Source: Paenibacillus sp. MMS20-IR301
Lineage (GTDB): Bacteria > Bacillota > Bacilli > Paenibacillales > Paenibacillaceae
Direction: 5' to 3'
DNA: 64,000 nucleotides
NCBI RefSeq assembly: GCF_032302195.1
Contig: NZ_CP135275.1
Location: 1,612,001-1,676,000, forward strand
Under the pieces are notes generated by a model, which worked only from the letters and a program-made list of their open reading frames with translations, was not told the origin of the DNA and made no database searches. The position numbers and the translations under genes are program-made. Position 1 is the first letter of the stretch, and the number at the start of each line of letters is the position of its first letter. This document shows, piece by piece, positions 38,937 through 48,135 of this stretch.

Positions 38937-40853
38937 TTGGGACATCCTCATAACCATTACAATGATTTGCTTGTCCTTCTATCGCTAACAATAGCATTCT
39001 TATCCTGCTTTACGGCACTGGATCTGGCGGAACGTATGCTTCGCGGAGCAAAGGGGCAGCTGTATATGCTGCTGATTTCCGTTGTGCTGGGTACAGGAAT
39101 GTGGACGATGCATTTTATCGGAATGCGCGCAATGGACTTTGGAGTTCCGGTGTCTTATGATCTCCCGCTGCTGGCCTTCTCACTGGTAATACCGGTGGCA
39201 GCTTCCTATATGCTGTTCGTCATGCTGAACAACCCGCATACCCGCAGCCGGATCTATCTGGGACTTGGCGGACTGCTCTTCAGCAGTGGCATCCTGATTA
39301 TGCATTTCAGCGGAATTCTGGCAATGAAGCTGGCTGCGACCTATGAGCAGGGGATAGGCTCCATGATCCTCTCCGTATTGTTTGCGCTAATTGTTCCAGC
39401 CGTGACCGCTTCTTATAACGAACAGTGGCTGAGGAATAAGTATAATATGTTCAGTTTCTCAAAAATACTGCTTGTGCTGCTATTAACCGGGGCGTTCGCC
39501 GGTATCCATTATGCCGCTATGGCCGGTGCCGCGTTTACACCGGATGTTTCGGTCAGTTATACGGGACAGTCGCTGCTGATGGATGATTCCCAGCTTGGTC
39601 TGTTGCTGGGGGGAGCCTTCCTGTTCATTGTGGCGGCAACGCTGGGGCTCCTGTACAGGGACCGGCAGCGTGTGCTGCATTCAGCCGAGTTCAATGAGCA
39701 GCGTTACATCGCATTGTTTGAGCATAATCCTGATATGGTGCTGTGCATTGATCCGGTCCGGCATAGGGTAGTCAGTATCAATCCCGCCCTCCGCAATACT
39801 ACCGGATACAGCAGAGAGGATTTGGGGAATTATAAACATATTCTGTATAGTGACCGGGATGCTGCAGCGATTCATGAGGCGGTCCTGCAAGCCTCGCGGG
39901 GGCAATCCTCGAAGCTTGAGCTGAAGGTCCGGACCAAAGGCGGAGAGCAGATGATCTGCAGTGCGACAGTGTTCCCGCTGCTTCACGGCAAGGAGCATCT
40001 GGTGTATATCGTAGCTGAGGATGTGACTGCCCAGATGGCCAACCAGCAGGAGCTGATCACGGCCCGGGATGCTGCGGAAAGTGCTGCAAGGATGAAAAGC
40101 GAGTTCCTCGCAACCATGAGCCATGAGATCCGTACCCCGCTTAACGGCATCATCGGTATCAATCAGCTGCTGGCTGAGGAGATCAGCAGGCCGGAGCATC
40201 TGGAGCTGCTGAAGCTGCAGAGCAGCAGCAGCCATGCACTCCTGCATGTCATGAGCGATGTCCTGGATATCTCCCGGCTGGAGGCAGACAGCCTTGTTCT
40301 GCATAAAGCGCCTTTTGATCTAAAGGTACTGCTGCAGGAATGTATCGATATGTATGCGGTGGTTACGAGGGACAAGCAGCTGGCGCTTGCGCTGGAGATC
40401 GAAGAAGATCTTCCCGCCGGCTTTGTAGGTGACAGTGCGCGCATCCGCCAGATTTTGATTAACCTGATCGGCAATGCGGTGAAGTTCACGCCTTCCGGGA
40501 CGGTTACTGTTACTGTAGAATCCTATGGAATACGCGGCGCTACTCAAGGCCTGCAATTCACTGTACAAGATACGGGCATCGGTATTCAGCCGGATAAGCT
40601 GCAGCTGCTTTTCCAGTCATTTTCACAAATGGATGCAACGCATACCCGTAAATATCCGGGGACGGGGCTGGGGCTGGCCATCTGTAAAAAACTGGTTGAT
40701 CTGATGCAGGGGGCAATCTGGGCCGAGCCGGCAGAAGGGGGCGGCAGCCGGTTTCTGTTCAGAATTATGCTGCAGTCACTGGAGCAACCGGCGGAACTGA
40801 TATTCACTCAGGAGAAGAAAAGCGGATTTCCGGCAGATAATGCAGCTGTATAA
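38937..40853 (+). CDS. MHYT-domain sensor histidine kinase with PAS domain
   Basis: A 638-residue membrane sensor kinase. The MHYT sensor (about residues 1-235, seven membrane segments) shows the signatures [20 protein letters not shown] and [14 protein letters not shown] domains are thought to bind copper and sense a diatomic gas. A PAS domain follows ([15 protein letters not shown]), then HisKA with the phospho-His in [13 protein letters not shown], and HATPase_c with [16 protein letters not shown] and GTGLGLAI. No receiver domain is attached and no response-regulator gene is adjacent. The start is TTG at 38937 after GGGGCGAGG. Confidence 0.9.
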   Translation: MGHPHNHYNDLLVLLSLTIAFLSCFTALDLAERMLRGAKGQLYMLLISVVLGTGMWTMHFIGMRAMDFGVPVSYDLPLLAFSLVIPVAASYMLFVMLNNPHTRSRIYLGLGGLLFSSGILIMHFSGILAMKLAATYEQGIGSMILSVLFALIVPAVTASYNEQWLRNKYNMFSFSKILLVLLLTGAFAGIHYAAMAGAAFTPDVSVSYTGQSLLMDDSQLGLLLGGAFLFIVAATLGLLYRDRQRVLHSAEFNEQRYIALFEHNPDMVLCIDPVRHRVVSINPALRNTTGYSREDLGNYKHILYSDRDAAAIHEAVLQASRGQSSKLELKVRTKGGEQMICSATVFPLLHGKEHLVYIVAEDVTAQMANQQELITARDAAESAARMKSEFLATMSHEIRTPLNGIIGINQLLAEEISRPEHLELLKLQSSSSHALLHVMSDVLDISRLEADSLVLHKAPFDLKVLLQECIDMYAVVTRDKQLALALEIEEDLPAGFVGDSARIRQILINLIGNAVKFTPSGTVTVTVESYGIRGATQGLQFTVQDTGIGIQPDKLQLLFQSFSQMDATHTRKYPGTGLGLAICKKLVDLMQGAIWAEPAEGGGSRFLFRIMLQSLEQPAELIFTQEKKSGFPADNAAV

Positions 40854-40946
40854 TTCAGGGTTTGCCAAGGAGAGAATTTTAATTATATAATTGAAAGTAA
40901 CTTATCTTTTATCACGATAGTCCTGAAGGACGGAAAGGAACTCTCT

Positions 40947-41702
40947 TTGAGCAAACCTAAAAAGAACAATGCCGCAGTTCCCCAAATGAGCAAACAGGAG
41001 AAACGCAGGGCAGAGCAGGAGCAGCAGAAGCAGAAAACGAGAATTCTGATCGTGAGTACAGTAGCACTGGTCGTAATTATTTTCGCCGGCTTATTCCTCC
41101 TGGCCTCGAAGGACAGCTCCACTACCGCTTCAAATGCAGATCCGGTTAATTTCAATTACAGTGAGATGGCGCGGCTCGGCAAAGAAGACGCCCCAGTCAA
41201 AATTGTGGAATTCGGAGATTACAAATGCCCGGCTTGTGCCCAGTTTACCGGGGTAATTAAACCGCAGCTTGTGCAAGAATATGTGAATCAGGACAAAGCC
41301 GCCTTCTATTTCGTCAACCTGGCCTTTGTCGGTGATGATTCAAGAACAGCCTCACTCGCAGCATTGTCTGTCTATCATCAGGACCAGGAAGCCTTCTGGA
41401 AATTCTTCGATGCAGTGTACGCTAACCAAGGCGATGAGAATGAAGAGTGGGCTACAACGGATTATCTGGTAAGTCTGGCGAAGCAGCTGGAGCTGCCGGT
41501 AGACTACGATTTGATGCGTAAGGATATTGAAGACCAGACCTATTCCGCTGAACTGGAAAGAGATATCGAACTCGGCAGAAGCTCAGGGGTCACGACAACG
41601 CCTTCGATCTTCATCAATGGAGTTAAGGTAGCTGAACCGTTCAATATCGAAGCTATCGACGCTCAGATCCAGCTGGCTGCTGAAGCAGGGACTGCACAGT
41701 GA
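40947..41702 (+). CDS. bdbD: Thiol-disulphide oxidoreductase BdbD (DsbA-like)
   Basis: A 251-residue membrane-anchored DsbA-family oxidase. A basic, Lys/Gln-rich N-terminus is followed by one membrane anchor (ILIVSTVALVVIIFAGLFLL). The thioredoxin active site is Cys94-Pro-Ala-Cys97, and the cis-Pro loop is VTTTPSIFING. It introduces disulphides in exported proteins and is reoxidised by BdbC. The start is TTG at 40947 after GGAAAGGAA. Its TGA stop overlaps the GTG of bdbC. Confidence 0.92.
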   Translation: MSKPKKNNAAVPQMSKQEKRRAEQEQQKQKTRILIVSTVALVVIIFAGLFLLASKDSSTTASNADPVNFNYSEMARLGKEDAPVKIVEFGDYKCPACAQFTGVIKPQLVQEYVNQDKAAFYFVNLAFVGDDSRTASLAALSVYHQDQEAFWKFFDAVYANQGDENEEWATTDYLVSLAKQLELPVDYDLMRKDIEDQTYSAELERDIELGRSSGVTTTPSIFINGVKVAEPFNIEAIDAQIQLAAEAGTAQ

Positions 41703-42133
41703 GTGCCTTTTCTGCCTTTTGCCGGCGCAACTGCCTCTACCTGGCCTGGTTTGTCTCTGTCATTGCTGTGGCAGGGAGTCTGTACCTTAGTGAAGTTCTG
41801 AAATATGAGCCCTGCAAGCTGTGCTGGTTCCAGCGCATCTTTATGTACCCGCAGCTCTTCCTGCTCGGGATCGCCACCTACCGTGGAGATAAGCGCATCA
41901 TTCCGTACGTGCTTCCGCTTAGCCTGATTGGCGGGAGTATCTCAATCTATCACTATGCGGAACAGAAAATACCGGCACTCAGCAAGGTCCTTCCATGTAC
42001 GATTGGTGTTCCCTGCAATAAGGATTATCTGAATTATTTCGGATTTATTACGATTCCTTTGCTTGCCCTGATTGCGTTTGCTTTAATCGCAATTTTGCTC
42101 TGGACAGGACGTAAAGAGGATACAGCAGAGTAA
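41699..42133 (+). CDS. bdbC: Disulphide bond formation protein BdbC (DsbB-like)
   Basis: A 144-residue quinone-linked membrane protein with four membrane segments. The DsbB cysteine pairs are present: PCKLCWFQR after segment 1-2 and PCTIGVPC in the second loop. It passes electrons from BdbD to quinone. The GTG start at 41699 overlaps the bdbD stop by two bases, indicating coupled translation. Confidence 0.93.
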   Translation: MSAFSAFCRRNCLYLAWFVSVIAVAGSLYLSEVLKYEPCKLCWFQRIFMYPQLFLLGIATYRGDKRIIPYVLPLSLIGGSISIYHYAEQKIPALSKVLPCTIGVPCNKDYLNYFGFITIPLLALIAFALIAILLWTGRKEDTAE

Positions 42134-42354
42134 GAAGGCTGCCGGCACAATAATAAGATTGATTTTTCCTTTAATTTTGGACAAATAGTTAGGCAGAAAT
42201 GCTGCAAAATCACGCCATAATGGGATAATAAGAGAGAATGAAAGATCCAGACATACCGGATGTTAGATTTGGTTGTTTTGGATGCTTTTCATTCTTTTTT
42301 CATTTGTTTCAACGCTTTACGGAAAGCCTGTTGTAGACTAATATTAGTCCTTGT

Positions 42355-42530
42355 GAGAAGTTGAATATGCGCTGAATTTTTCGGAAGGAAAAACGGGGGA
42401 ACCACACTTGGTCTTCATGACAAAGGGGTGAATCGGACCGGGGTCACATACCCGGAACCGTAGGGCTACCACAGCCCGAATCCGCCAGCTAACCTCGTAA
42501 GCTAACAGTGGGATAATGACCATGCACCCC
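42355..42530 (+). ncRNA. c-di-AMP riboswitch (ydaO/yuaA class)
   Basis: Class-defining segments occur in order: GCGCTGAAT (about 42369), GGGGGAACCAC, AGGGGTGAATCGG, GGGTCACATACCC, TAGGGCTACC, CCCGAATCCGCCAGCTAACC and TCGTAAGC. This is the ydaO leader, which binds c-di-AMP and switches off potassium uptake genes. A terminator hairpin follows at 42533, before kimA. Confidence 0.93.
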
Positions 42531-42532
42531 TT

Positions 42533-42566
42533 AAGCATGCGGATCATTTCCGTATGCTTATTTTTG
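42533..42566 (+). terminator. Riboswitch-controlled terminator before kimA
   Basis: AAGCATGCGGA pairs with TTCCGTATGCTT, followed by ATTTTT, directly after the c-di-AMP aptamer. Confidence 0.88.
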
Positions 42567-42648
42567 TGCCTGCATTTATGAAATCCACTTTGAAAACAGC
42601 GCACGGAATATCCGATTCAACTCAACCAAGAAAGGAACTGTTACTACG

Positions 42649-44466
42649 ATGGTAAGCAAGGTAAAACGACTATTGATCGGACGTCCGATGAAGTCGAACG
42701 AACTCGATCATGAAAAGTTATCCAAGGTGAAAGCACTGGCTGTCCTGTCTTCTGATGCGCTCTCGTCTGTAGCCTACGGAACAGAACAAATCTTAATTGT
42801 ACTCGTGGCTGCCGGATTTACAGCTATATGGTACTCATTGCCAATTGCCTTAGCCGTACTGGGCCTGCTGGCTATCCTGATTATGTCCTACCGGCAGACT
42901 ATCTTTGCCTATCCGCAGGGCGGAGGCGCATATATCGTTGCCAAAAGCAATCTGGGCGTGCATACCGGACTTCTGGCCGGCGGCTCGCTGCTGGTGGATT
43001 ACATTCTGACTGTGGCCGTAAGTGCTTCAGCGGGTACGGATGCGATCACTTCAGCTTTTCCAAGTCTGCATAATCATAGTGTATTAATTGCGGTTTCTGT
43101 AATCCTGCTCTTGACAATTGTCAATCTGCGGGGCGTTACCGAGTCTGCTTCCTTCATAGCTATTCCGGTGTACCTGTTCGTTGTCTCCATCTTCGTGCTG
43201 ATTATCGCAGGGTTCATCAAGTATATGACCGGCGGTGCGCATGCGCATGTGCCTGAGATCGGGTCAGCGGTATCGAATGTCAGTATGTTCCTGCTGCTCA
43301 AGGCATTCAGCTCTGGCTGTTCGGCACTTACCGGGGTTGAGGCGGTCTCCAATGCTATTCCTAACTTCAAGGCTCCTGCGGAAAAAAATGCCGCCAAAAC
43401 CCTTATGCTGATGGGTCTGATCCTCGGGATTATGTTCACTGGAATTACGCTGCTGGCTTACTGGTACGGTATTATGCCGGATGAGAAGGCGACGGTGGTC
43501 TCACAGATTACCGAATCGACCTTCGGCCGCGGCGGTTTGTACTTTTTCATTCAAGGGATTACAGCAGTGATCCTGTTCCTGGCAGCTAATACAGCTTACT
43601 CGGCATTCCCGCTGCTGGCCTTCATGTTCGCCAAGGATAAATATCTGCCGCATGCCTTCATGGTCCGCGGTGACCGGCTGGGCTTCTCGAACGGTATTAT
43701 TTTCCTCGGAGTGTTGTCGGCTGTACTGGTAGCAGCATTCCATGGGAATACAGAAGGGCTGATCCCGTTATATGCAGTCGGGGTATTCATCCCGTTCACA
43801 CTGTCCCAGCTGGGCATGATGGTGCAGTGGTTCAGAACCAAGCCGCAAGGCTGGAAGAGCAAGTTCGCGGTTAATACGGTAGGCATGCTCACCACCTTGA
43901 CGATTACCCTGATCTTCATTATTACCAAATTCTCAAGCGTGTGGATGGCTTTCATCTTCCTGCCGCTCGTCATTATTGTGTTCCACCGGATTCACCGTCA
44001 TTATATGAATATTGCCGATCAGCTGCGGATTTGCCCGGCTACCGATAAGCCCTGCATCAAGGGAAGTACGGTTGTCGTTCCCGTTGCGGGCGTAACCCGC
44101 GCGGTGCTGCATTCGATCAGCTACGCAAAGTCCTTGACTGATAATGTAGTGGCTGTCTATGTAGGGTTCGATGAGGAAGAGATTCATAAGATGGAACAGA
44201 AGTGGGAGGAATGGAATCCCGGTGTCCGGCTGATTGTACTCCGTTCGCGGTACCGCAGCATTATCCGCCCGCTGGTGAAGTTTATCGATACGGTAGAATG
44301 GAAGACAGCGTCAACTGATCATATCACTGTATTAATTCCGCAATTTGTAACGAAGCACTGGTGGCAGGCGGTTCTGCATAATCAGACCAGCTTGTTCATC
44401 CGCTCTTATCTGATGAATCAGAAGGATATTGTTATTGCAACCGTTCCTTATCATTTGCACAAATAA
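42649..44466 (+). CDS. kimA: High-affinity potassium importer KimA
   Basis: A 605-residue APC-superfamily K+/H+ symporter. It has about twelve membrane segments after the characteristic start (VKRLLIGRPMKSNELDHEKL; KVKALAVLSSDALSSVAYGT) and a soluble C-terminal domain of about 150 residues (VVVPVAGVTRAVLHSISYAK) that binds c-di-AMP in B. subtilis. Control is expected at both RNA level (riboswitch) and protein level. An AAAGGAACTG site precedes the ATG, and a stem-loop with TTTTT at 44490-44523 follows. Confidence 0.95.
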   Translation: MVSKVKRLLIGRPMKSNELDHEKLSKVKALAVLSSDALSSVAYGTEQILIVLVAAGFTAIWYSLPIALAVLGLLAILIMSYRQTIFAYPQGGGAYIVAKSNLGVHTGLLAGGSLLVDYILTVAVSASAGTDAITSAFPSLHNHSVLIAVSVILLLTIVNLRGVTESASFIAIPVYLFVVSIFVLIIAGFIKYMTGGAHAHVPEIGSAVSNVSMFLLLKAFSSGCSALTGVEAVSNAIPNFKAPAEKNAAKTLMLMGLILGIMFTGITLLAYWYGIMPDEKATVVSQITESTFGRGGLYFFIQGITAVILFLAANTAYSAFPLLAFMFAKDKYLPHAFMVRGDRLGFSNGIIFLGVLSAVLVAAFHGNTEGLIPLYAVGVFIPFTLSQLGMMVQWFRTKPQGWKSKFAVNTVGMLTTLTITLIFIITKFSSVWMAFIFLPLVIIVFHRIHRHYMNIADQLRICPATDKPCIKGSTVVVPVAGVTRAVLHSISYAKSLTDNVVAVYVGFDEEEIHKMEQKWEEWNPGVRLIVLRSRYRSIIRPLVKFIDTVEWKTASTDHITVLIPQFVTKHWWQAVLHNQTSLFIRSYLMNQKDIVIATVPYHLHK

Positions 44467-44489
44467 ACATTTCTGAAGAGATGTGAACA

Positions 44490-44523
44490 GACAGTTCCTG
44501 CAGGCGGGGGAGCTGTCTTTTTA
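44490..44523 (+). terminator. Terminator after kimA
   Basis: GACAGTTCC pairs with GGAGCTGTC, followed by TTTTT. Confidence 0.8.
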
Positions 44524-44562
44524 ATGTGACAGGGTTGTTTTATATAAAACTAAACAATTTTG

Positions 44563-44591
44563 TTGACATAGAGAATGAGAATCAATATCAT
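44563..44591 (+). promoter_or_regulatory. Fur-controlled promoter of the siderophore-binding protein gene
   Basis: TTGACA (44563-44568), a 17-base spacer and TATCAT (44586-44591) form a good promoter. AGAATGAGAATCAATATCAT across the -10 resembles a Fur box (GATAATGATAATCATTATC type). Confidence 0.75.
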
Positions 44592-44663
44592 CTAATAATA
44601 TGAGGCAAAGGCATCAGGCACCTTTGACCGATCAAAGAATGTAAATACAGGAGGGGTAATCAA

Positions 44664-45692
44664 ATGTTGTCGTTCAATCTGCAAAGACCGAAGAGTATGA
44701 AGCTGGCCGTGGCCGGACTCATGACCATGACGGTACTGCTGTCCGCATGCGGTAATAATAATGCTGCAAACAGCGGAGCGGCTGCAACGGCTGCACCGGC
44801 AGCTGAAACCACGGCTGCACCTACAACTGCACCGGCAGAAACAGCTGCACCGGCTGCGGAACAAACGGTGACAGACGCAATGGGGCATAAAGTTACGATC
44901 CCGGCGAACCCGCAGCGTGTACTTGCATCTTATATGGAGGATTATCTGGTGGCTCTCGGTGTGACTCCGGTTGCCCAGTGGTCCGTAGCCAACGGTATTC
45001 AGGAATACCTGGCAACCCAGCTCAAAGATATTCCAACGATTAGCTATGACCTTCCGCTGGAGGCTGTAACCAGCTTCGCTCCGGACTTCACCATCGTACA
45101 ATCGGAAGGCCTCGTTCAGAACGGGCTGTATGACCAGCTGAACAAAATTGCACCTACGTATGTTCTGGGTGATGAGGTCAGCAAAGACTGGCGTGCAAGC
45201 TTGCTCCGGATCGGTGAGCTGTTAGGGAAGACTCCTGAAGCTGAGAAAGCCCTTGCAGATTATGATCAAAAAGCGGCTGATGCCAAGGCGAAAATCACCG
45301 CTTCAATCGGTGATCAATCTGTAGCGATCCTGTGGCTGGTCTCCAAGAACTTCTTTATCGTAGACGAAACCCGCAGCAGCGGGGCGGTACTGTATGGTGA
45401 TCTTGGTTTGAAGCTGCCGAATCTGGTTACCGACATCCCGGCAGAGTCCAGAGCAACCTGGAATCCAATCACACTTGAGAAGTTGTCCGAGCTGACTGCA
45501 GATCAGATCATCCTGGTGAACAGTGACGGGGCGGATGCAGCTGAAATTACGGATGGCGCAATCTGGAAAGGAATTCCGGCTGTAAAGGCGGGGAATGTTC
45601 ATGAGTTCGGAAGAGAATCCAGCTGGCTGTACAGCGGGCCGGTAGCTAACTCCAAAACCATTGATGATGCCCTGAGCAGTCTTGTAAAGTAA
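44664..45692 (+). CDS. Ferric-siderophore ABC transporter, substrate-binding lipoprotein
   Basis: A 342-residue lipoprotein of the FhuD/BtuF (periplasmic_binding_2) family. The signal peptide ends in lipobox LSACG near residue 31. A low-complexity Ala/Thr/Pro/Glu linker (ATAAPAAETTAAPTTAPAE) follows, then the two-lobed binding domain (VTDAMGHKVTIPANPQRVLA; SFAPDFTIVQSEGLV; WNPITLEKLSELTADQIILV). AGGAGGGG precedes the ATG. It has its own Fur-type promoter and a terminator, so it can be made in excess over the permease genes that follow. Confidence 0.92.
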   Translation: MLSFNLQRPKSMKLAVAGLMTMTVLLSACGNNNAANSGAAATAAPAAETTAAPTTAPAETAAPAAEQTVTDAMGHKVTIPANPQRVLASYMEDYLVALGVTPVAQWSVANGIQEYLATQLKDIPTISYDLPLEAVTSFAPDFTIVQSEGLVQNGLYDQLNKIAPTYVLGDEVSKDWRASLLRIGELLGKTPEAEKALADYDQKAADAKAKITASIGDQSVAILWLVSKNFFIVDETRSSGAVLYGDLGLKLPNLVTDIPAESRATWNPITLEKLSELTADQIILVNSDGADAAEITDGAIWKGIPAVKAGNVHEFGRESSWLYSGPVANSKTIDDALSSLVK

Positions 45693-45727
45693 GCAGAGCT
45701 GCGGTAAGAAAATTTACCGCCTGAGAA

Positions 45728-45776
45728 TGTGCAGGTCCTTGTATCTTTCAGATACGATGATCTGCACGTTTTTTTT
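45728..45776 (+). terminator. Terminator between binding-protein and permease genes
   Basis: GTGCAGGTC...GTATC pairs with GATAC...GATCTGCAC, followed by TTTTTTTT. Confidence 0.85.
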
Positions 45777-45789
45777 AGTACTGTATAAG

Positions 45790-45832
45790 TTGTACAATTT
45801 TCATATATTTGCGATAATGAGAATGATAATCA
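45790..45832 (+). promoter_or_regulatory. Fur-controlled promoter of the permease operon
   Basis: TTGTAC (45790-45795), a 17-base spacer and GATAAT (45813-45818), with GATAATGAGAATGATAATCA at 45813-45832 as an excellent Fur box overlapping the -10. Confidence 0.8.
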
Positions 45833-45870
45833 GTCAGGTGCTCGTAATAATCCTGTTAAGGAGTCGGCTT

Positions 45871-46929
45871 ATGGTTTCATCTACAAGATCCACACTTCAT
45901 TCTTCTGCTGCTCCCGGAGACCAACCGGTAAAGTCGCGGCCGGTTGCCGCAATGACTATTCTGGTGCTTGGGATCGCAGCAATTATTATCGGGCTGATGT
46001 TATCCGTATCTGTAGGTGCTGTGGATATCAAGCTGGCCACCGTATGGGCAGCGGTCTTCCGGTTCAACCCGGAGCTGTCCCAGCATCAGGTAATCCGTGA
46101 GCTGCGCATTCCCCGGGCCTTGGCCGGAGCGCTCGTTGGAGCCTGCTTCGCCGTTGCCGGGGCGATTATGCAGGGGATGACCCGCAATCCGCTGGCCGAC
46201 TCGGGCCTGCTGGGACTGAATGCCGGTGCGGGCGTGGGCCTTGCGCTGGCCTTTGCTTTTGCGCCATCACTGTCATTCGTGTATATCCTGTTCTACTGCT
46301 TCACAGGTGCGGCTGTGGCCTCACTGCTGGTGTTCGGCATCGGCTCGCTCTCCCATAGCGGCCTTACGCCTCTGCGGCTTACTCTTGCAGGCGCGGCAGT
46401 CAGTGCCATGCTGCTGGCAATCAGCCAGGGGATAGCGATTCTGTTCAACCTGTCCCAGGACATCGCATTCTGGATGGCGGGCGGGGTTGGCGGGGCGAAC
46501 TGGACGCAGCTTACAATCATCTCCCCCTGGATCGGGGCGGCCTTGACAGCTTCTTTGGTGCTCTCGCGGTCCATTACACTGCTGAGCCTGGGCCGGGATG
46601 TTGCGGCGGGGCTTGGACAGCGCACACGGCTCGTGCAGGCTGCCGGGATCATCATAGTGATCATACTTGCCGGAGCTGCAGTATCGACGGCCGGGCCGAT
46701 TGCTTTTGTCGGATTAATGATTCCGCATATTACACGTTATCTTGTCGGCGTCGATTACCGCTGGATTATCCCTTGCTCGGCGGTTCTTGGAAGCCTTCTG
46801 ATCCTGTTCGCGGATATTGCGGCAAGAATGATCAATGCACCGTATGAGACTCCGATTGGAGCCTTAATCGCTGTAATCGGGGTGCCGTTCTTCATCTATC
46901 TGGCCAGTAAGCGCAAGGGGGAGCTGTAA
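45871..46929 (+). CDS. FecCD family siderophore ABC permease (subunit 1)
   Basis: A 352-residue permease with about ten membrane segments. The FecCD signatures are RIPRALAGALVGACFAVAGA, IMQGMTRNPLADSGLLGLNA and the EAA-like coupling segment PIAFVGLMIPHITRYLVGVD. ATG 45871 follows AAGGAG by 7 bases; the frame extends upstream through the Fur box, which is therefore non-coding. The stop TAA overlaps the next ATG by one base. Confidence 0.93.
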   Translation: MVSSTRSTLHSSAAPGDQPVKSRPVAAMTILVLGIAAIIIGLMLSVSVGAVDIKLATVWAAVFRFNPELSQHQVIRELRIPRALAGALVGACFAVAGAIMQGMTRNPLADSGLLGLNAGAGVGLALAFAFAPSLSFVYILFYCFTGAAVASLLVFGIGSLSHSGLTPLRLTLAGAAVSAMLLAISQGIAILFNLSQDIAFWMAGGVGGANWTQLTIISPWIGAALTASLVLSRSITLLSLGRDVAAGLGQRTRLVQAAGIIIVIILAGAAVSTAGPIAFVGLMIPHITRYLVGVDYRWIIPCSAVLGSLLILFADIAARMINAPYETPIGALIAVIGVPFFIYLASKRKGEL

Positions 46930-47963
46930 TGAACCGGACACTTGCAGTATCCTCAGTGAAACCGCGCCGCGCCAGGGAATTCAGTATTCTGGGCATCCTT
47001 GCCGGACTAATCGTCCTTATGTTTGTTATCAGTATGAATACCGGATTCATGCGGCTGTCTCCGCTTGAAGTTCTACATACCCTGCTTGGAGAAGGCAGCA
47101 AGCAGCAGAAGCTGATTCTGTTTGATTTCCGGCTTCCGCGTATCGTGATCTCCTTGCTGATCGGCGCGGGGTTTGCTGTATCAGGCAGCATTCTGCAAGG
47201 CTTGTCACGCAATGCCTTAGCAGAGCCTTCTACCTTGGGGATTAATGCCGGTGCAGGGTTTGCTGTCCTGATTTTCATTTCCTTTGTCCCTGCAACTACG
47301 GCGGCCCCCATCTTTGTCCTGCCGCTGCTGGCGCTGGCAGGTGCCGCCCTTACGGCAATGCTGATCTATCTGCTGGCCTACCGCAGAGCAGACGGACTAT
47401 CACCTACCCGGCTGATTCTGATCGGAATTGCCGTCGGTGCCGGCATTTACGCATTTCAGCTCATCCTGTCGCTGCGGCTCGATCCGCAGAACTATCAGTT
47501 CGTGGCGGTCTGGCTGGCCGGCAAAATCTGGGGCGGGGACTGGCGGTTCGTGCTTGCCCTGCTGCCCTGGATTCTCATTCTGCTGCCCTTTGCTTTGTAT
47601 AAAGCGCAAGTACTCAATGTGCTGAACCTGGGTGATGATACGGCAAAGGGGCTGGGGTTGCCGCTCGAGCGGGAACGGCTGCTGCTGTTAGCCGCTGCCG
47701 TAGCTCTGGCCGGCGCTTGTGTCTCGGTAAGCGGCGCCATTGGCTTCGTAGGACTGATTGCGCCGCATCTGGCCCGCAGGCTCGTCGGCCCGCGCCATCA
47801 GATTCAGCTGCCTGCAGCTGCACTGGTTGGTGCGCTGCTGCTGCTGACTGCAGATACGGTCGGGCGCTGGATTCTCCAGCCTGCAGAGGTTCCTACGGGT
47901 ATCGTTGTAGCTATCATCGGCGCGCCGTACTTTTTATATCTGCTCGCCAAGTCAAGGGCATAA
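46929..47963 (+). CDS. FecCD family siderophore ABC permease (subunit 2)
   Basis: A 344-residue paralogue of the preceding permease; the two form the membrane heterodimer. Signatures: RLPRIVISLLIGAGFAVSGS, QGLSRNALAEPSTLGINAGA and GAIGFVGLIAPHLARRLVGP. Its start overlaps the upstream stop (TAATG). It is followed by an unusual repeat-filled gap before the ATPase gene. Confidence 0.93.
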   Translation: MNRTLAVSSVKPRRAREFSILGILAGLIVLMFVISMNTGFMRLSPLEVLHTLLGEGSKQQKLILFDFRLPRIVISLLIGAGFAVSGSILQGLSRNALAEPSTLGINAGAGFAVLIFISFVPATTAAPIFVLPLLALAGAALTAMLIYLLAYRRADGLSPTRLILIGIAVGAGIYAFQLILSLRLDPQNYQFVAVWLAGKIWGGDWRFVLALLPWILILLPFALYKAQVLNVLNLGDDTAKGLGLPLERERLLLLAAAVALAGACVSVSGAIGFVGLIAPHLARRLVGPRHQIQLPAAALVGALLLLTADTVGRWILQPAEVPTGIVVAIIGAPYFLYLLAKSRA

Positions 47964-48120
47964 GGAGCACGGCTCCATAAAACTTTGGCTTATGCTTACG
48001 AAGCGAGTTTTTGCGAAGAGTTATTCATAGAAGCGTATGCTTCAAAAACTTAAGCTTATGCTTACGAAGCGAGTTTTATTGCGCAGTTATTTCTAGAGGA
48101 GCATGGCTCCATAAAACTTT
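47963..48120 (+). repeat. Tandem ~67-bp repeat units inside the siderophore operon
   Basis: Unit 1 (47963-48030) and unit 2 (48031-48096) share an identical 24-base core at 47988-48011 and 48054-48077 (GCTTATGCTTACGAAGCGAG then TTTT). A partial unit 3 (48097-48120) repeats the start of unit 1 with 23 of 24 bases identical (AGGAGCAYGGCTCC-ATAAAAC). Each unit begins with a small palindrome (GGAGCAYGGCTCC or GAAGCGTATGCTTC). Confidence 0.88.
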
Positions 48121-48135
48121 TAAGGAGTGAAGATC

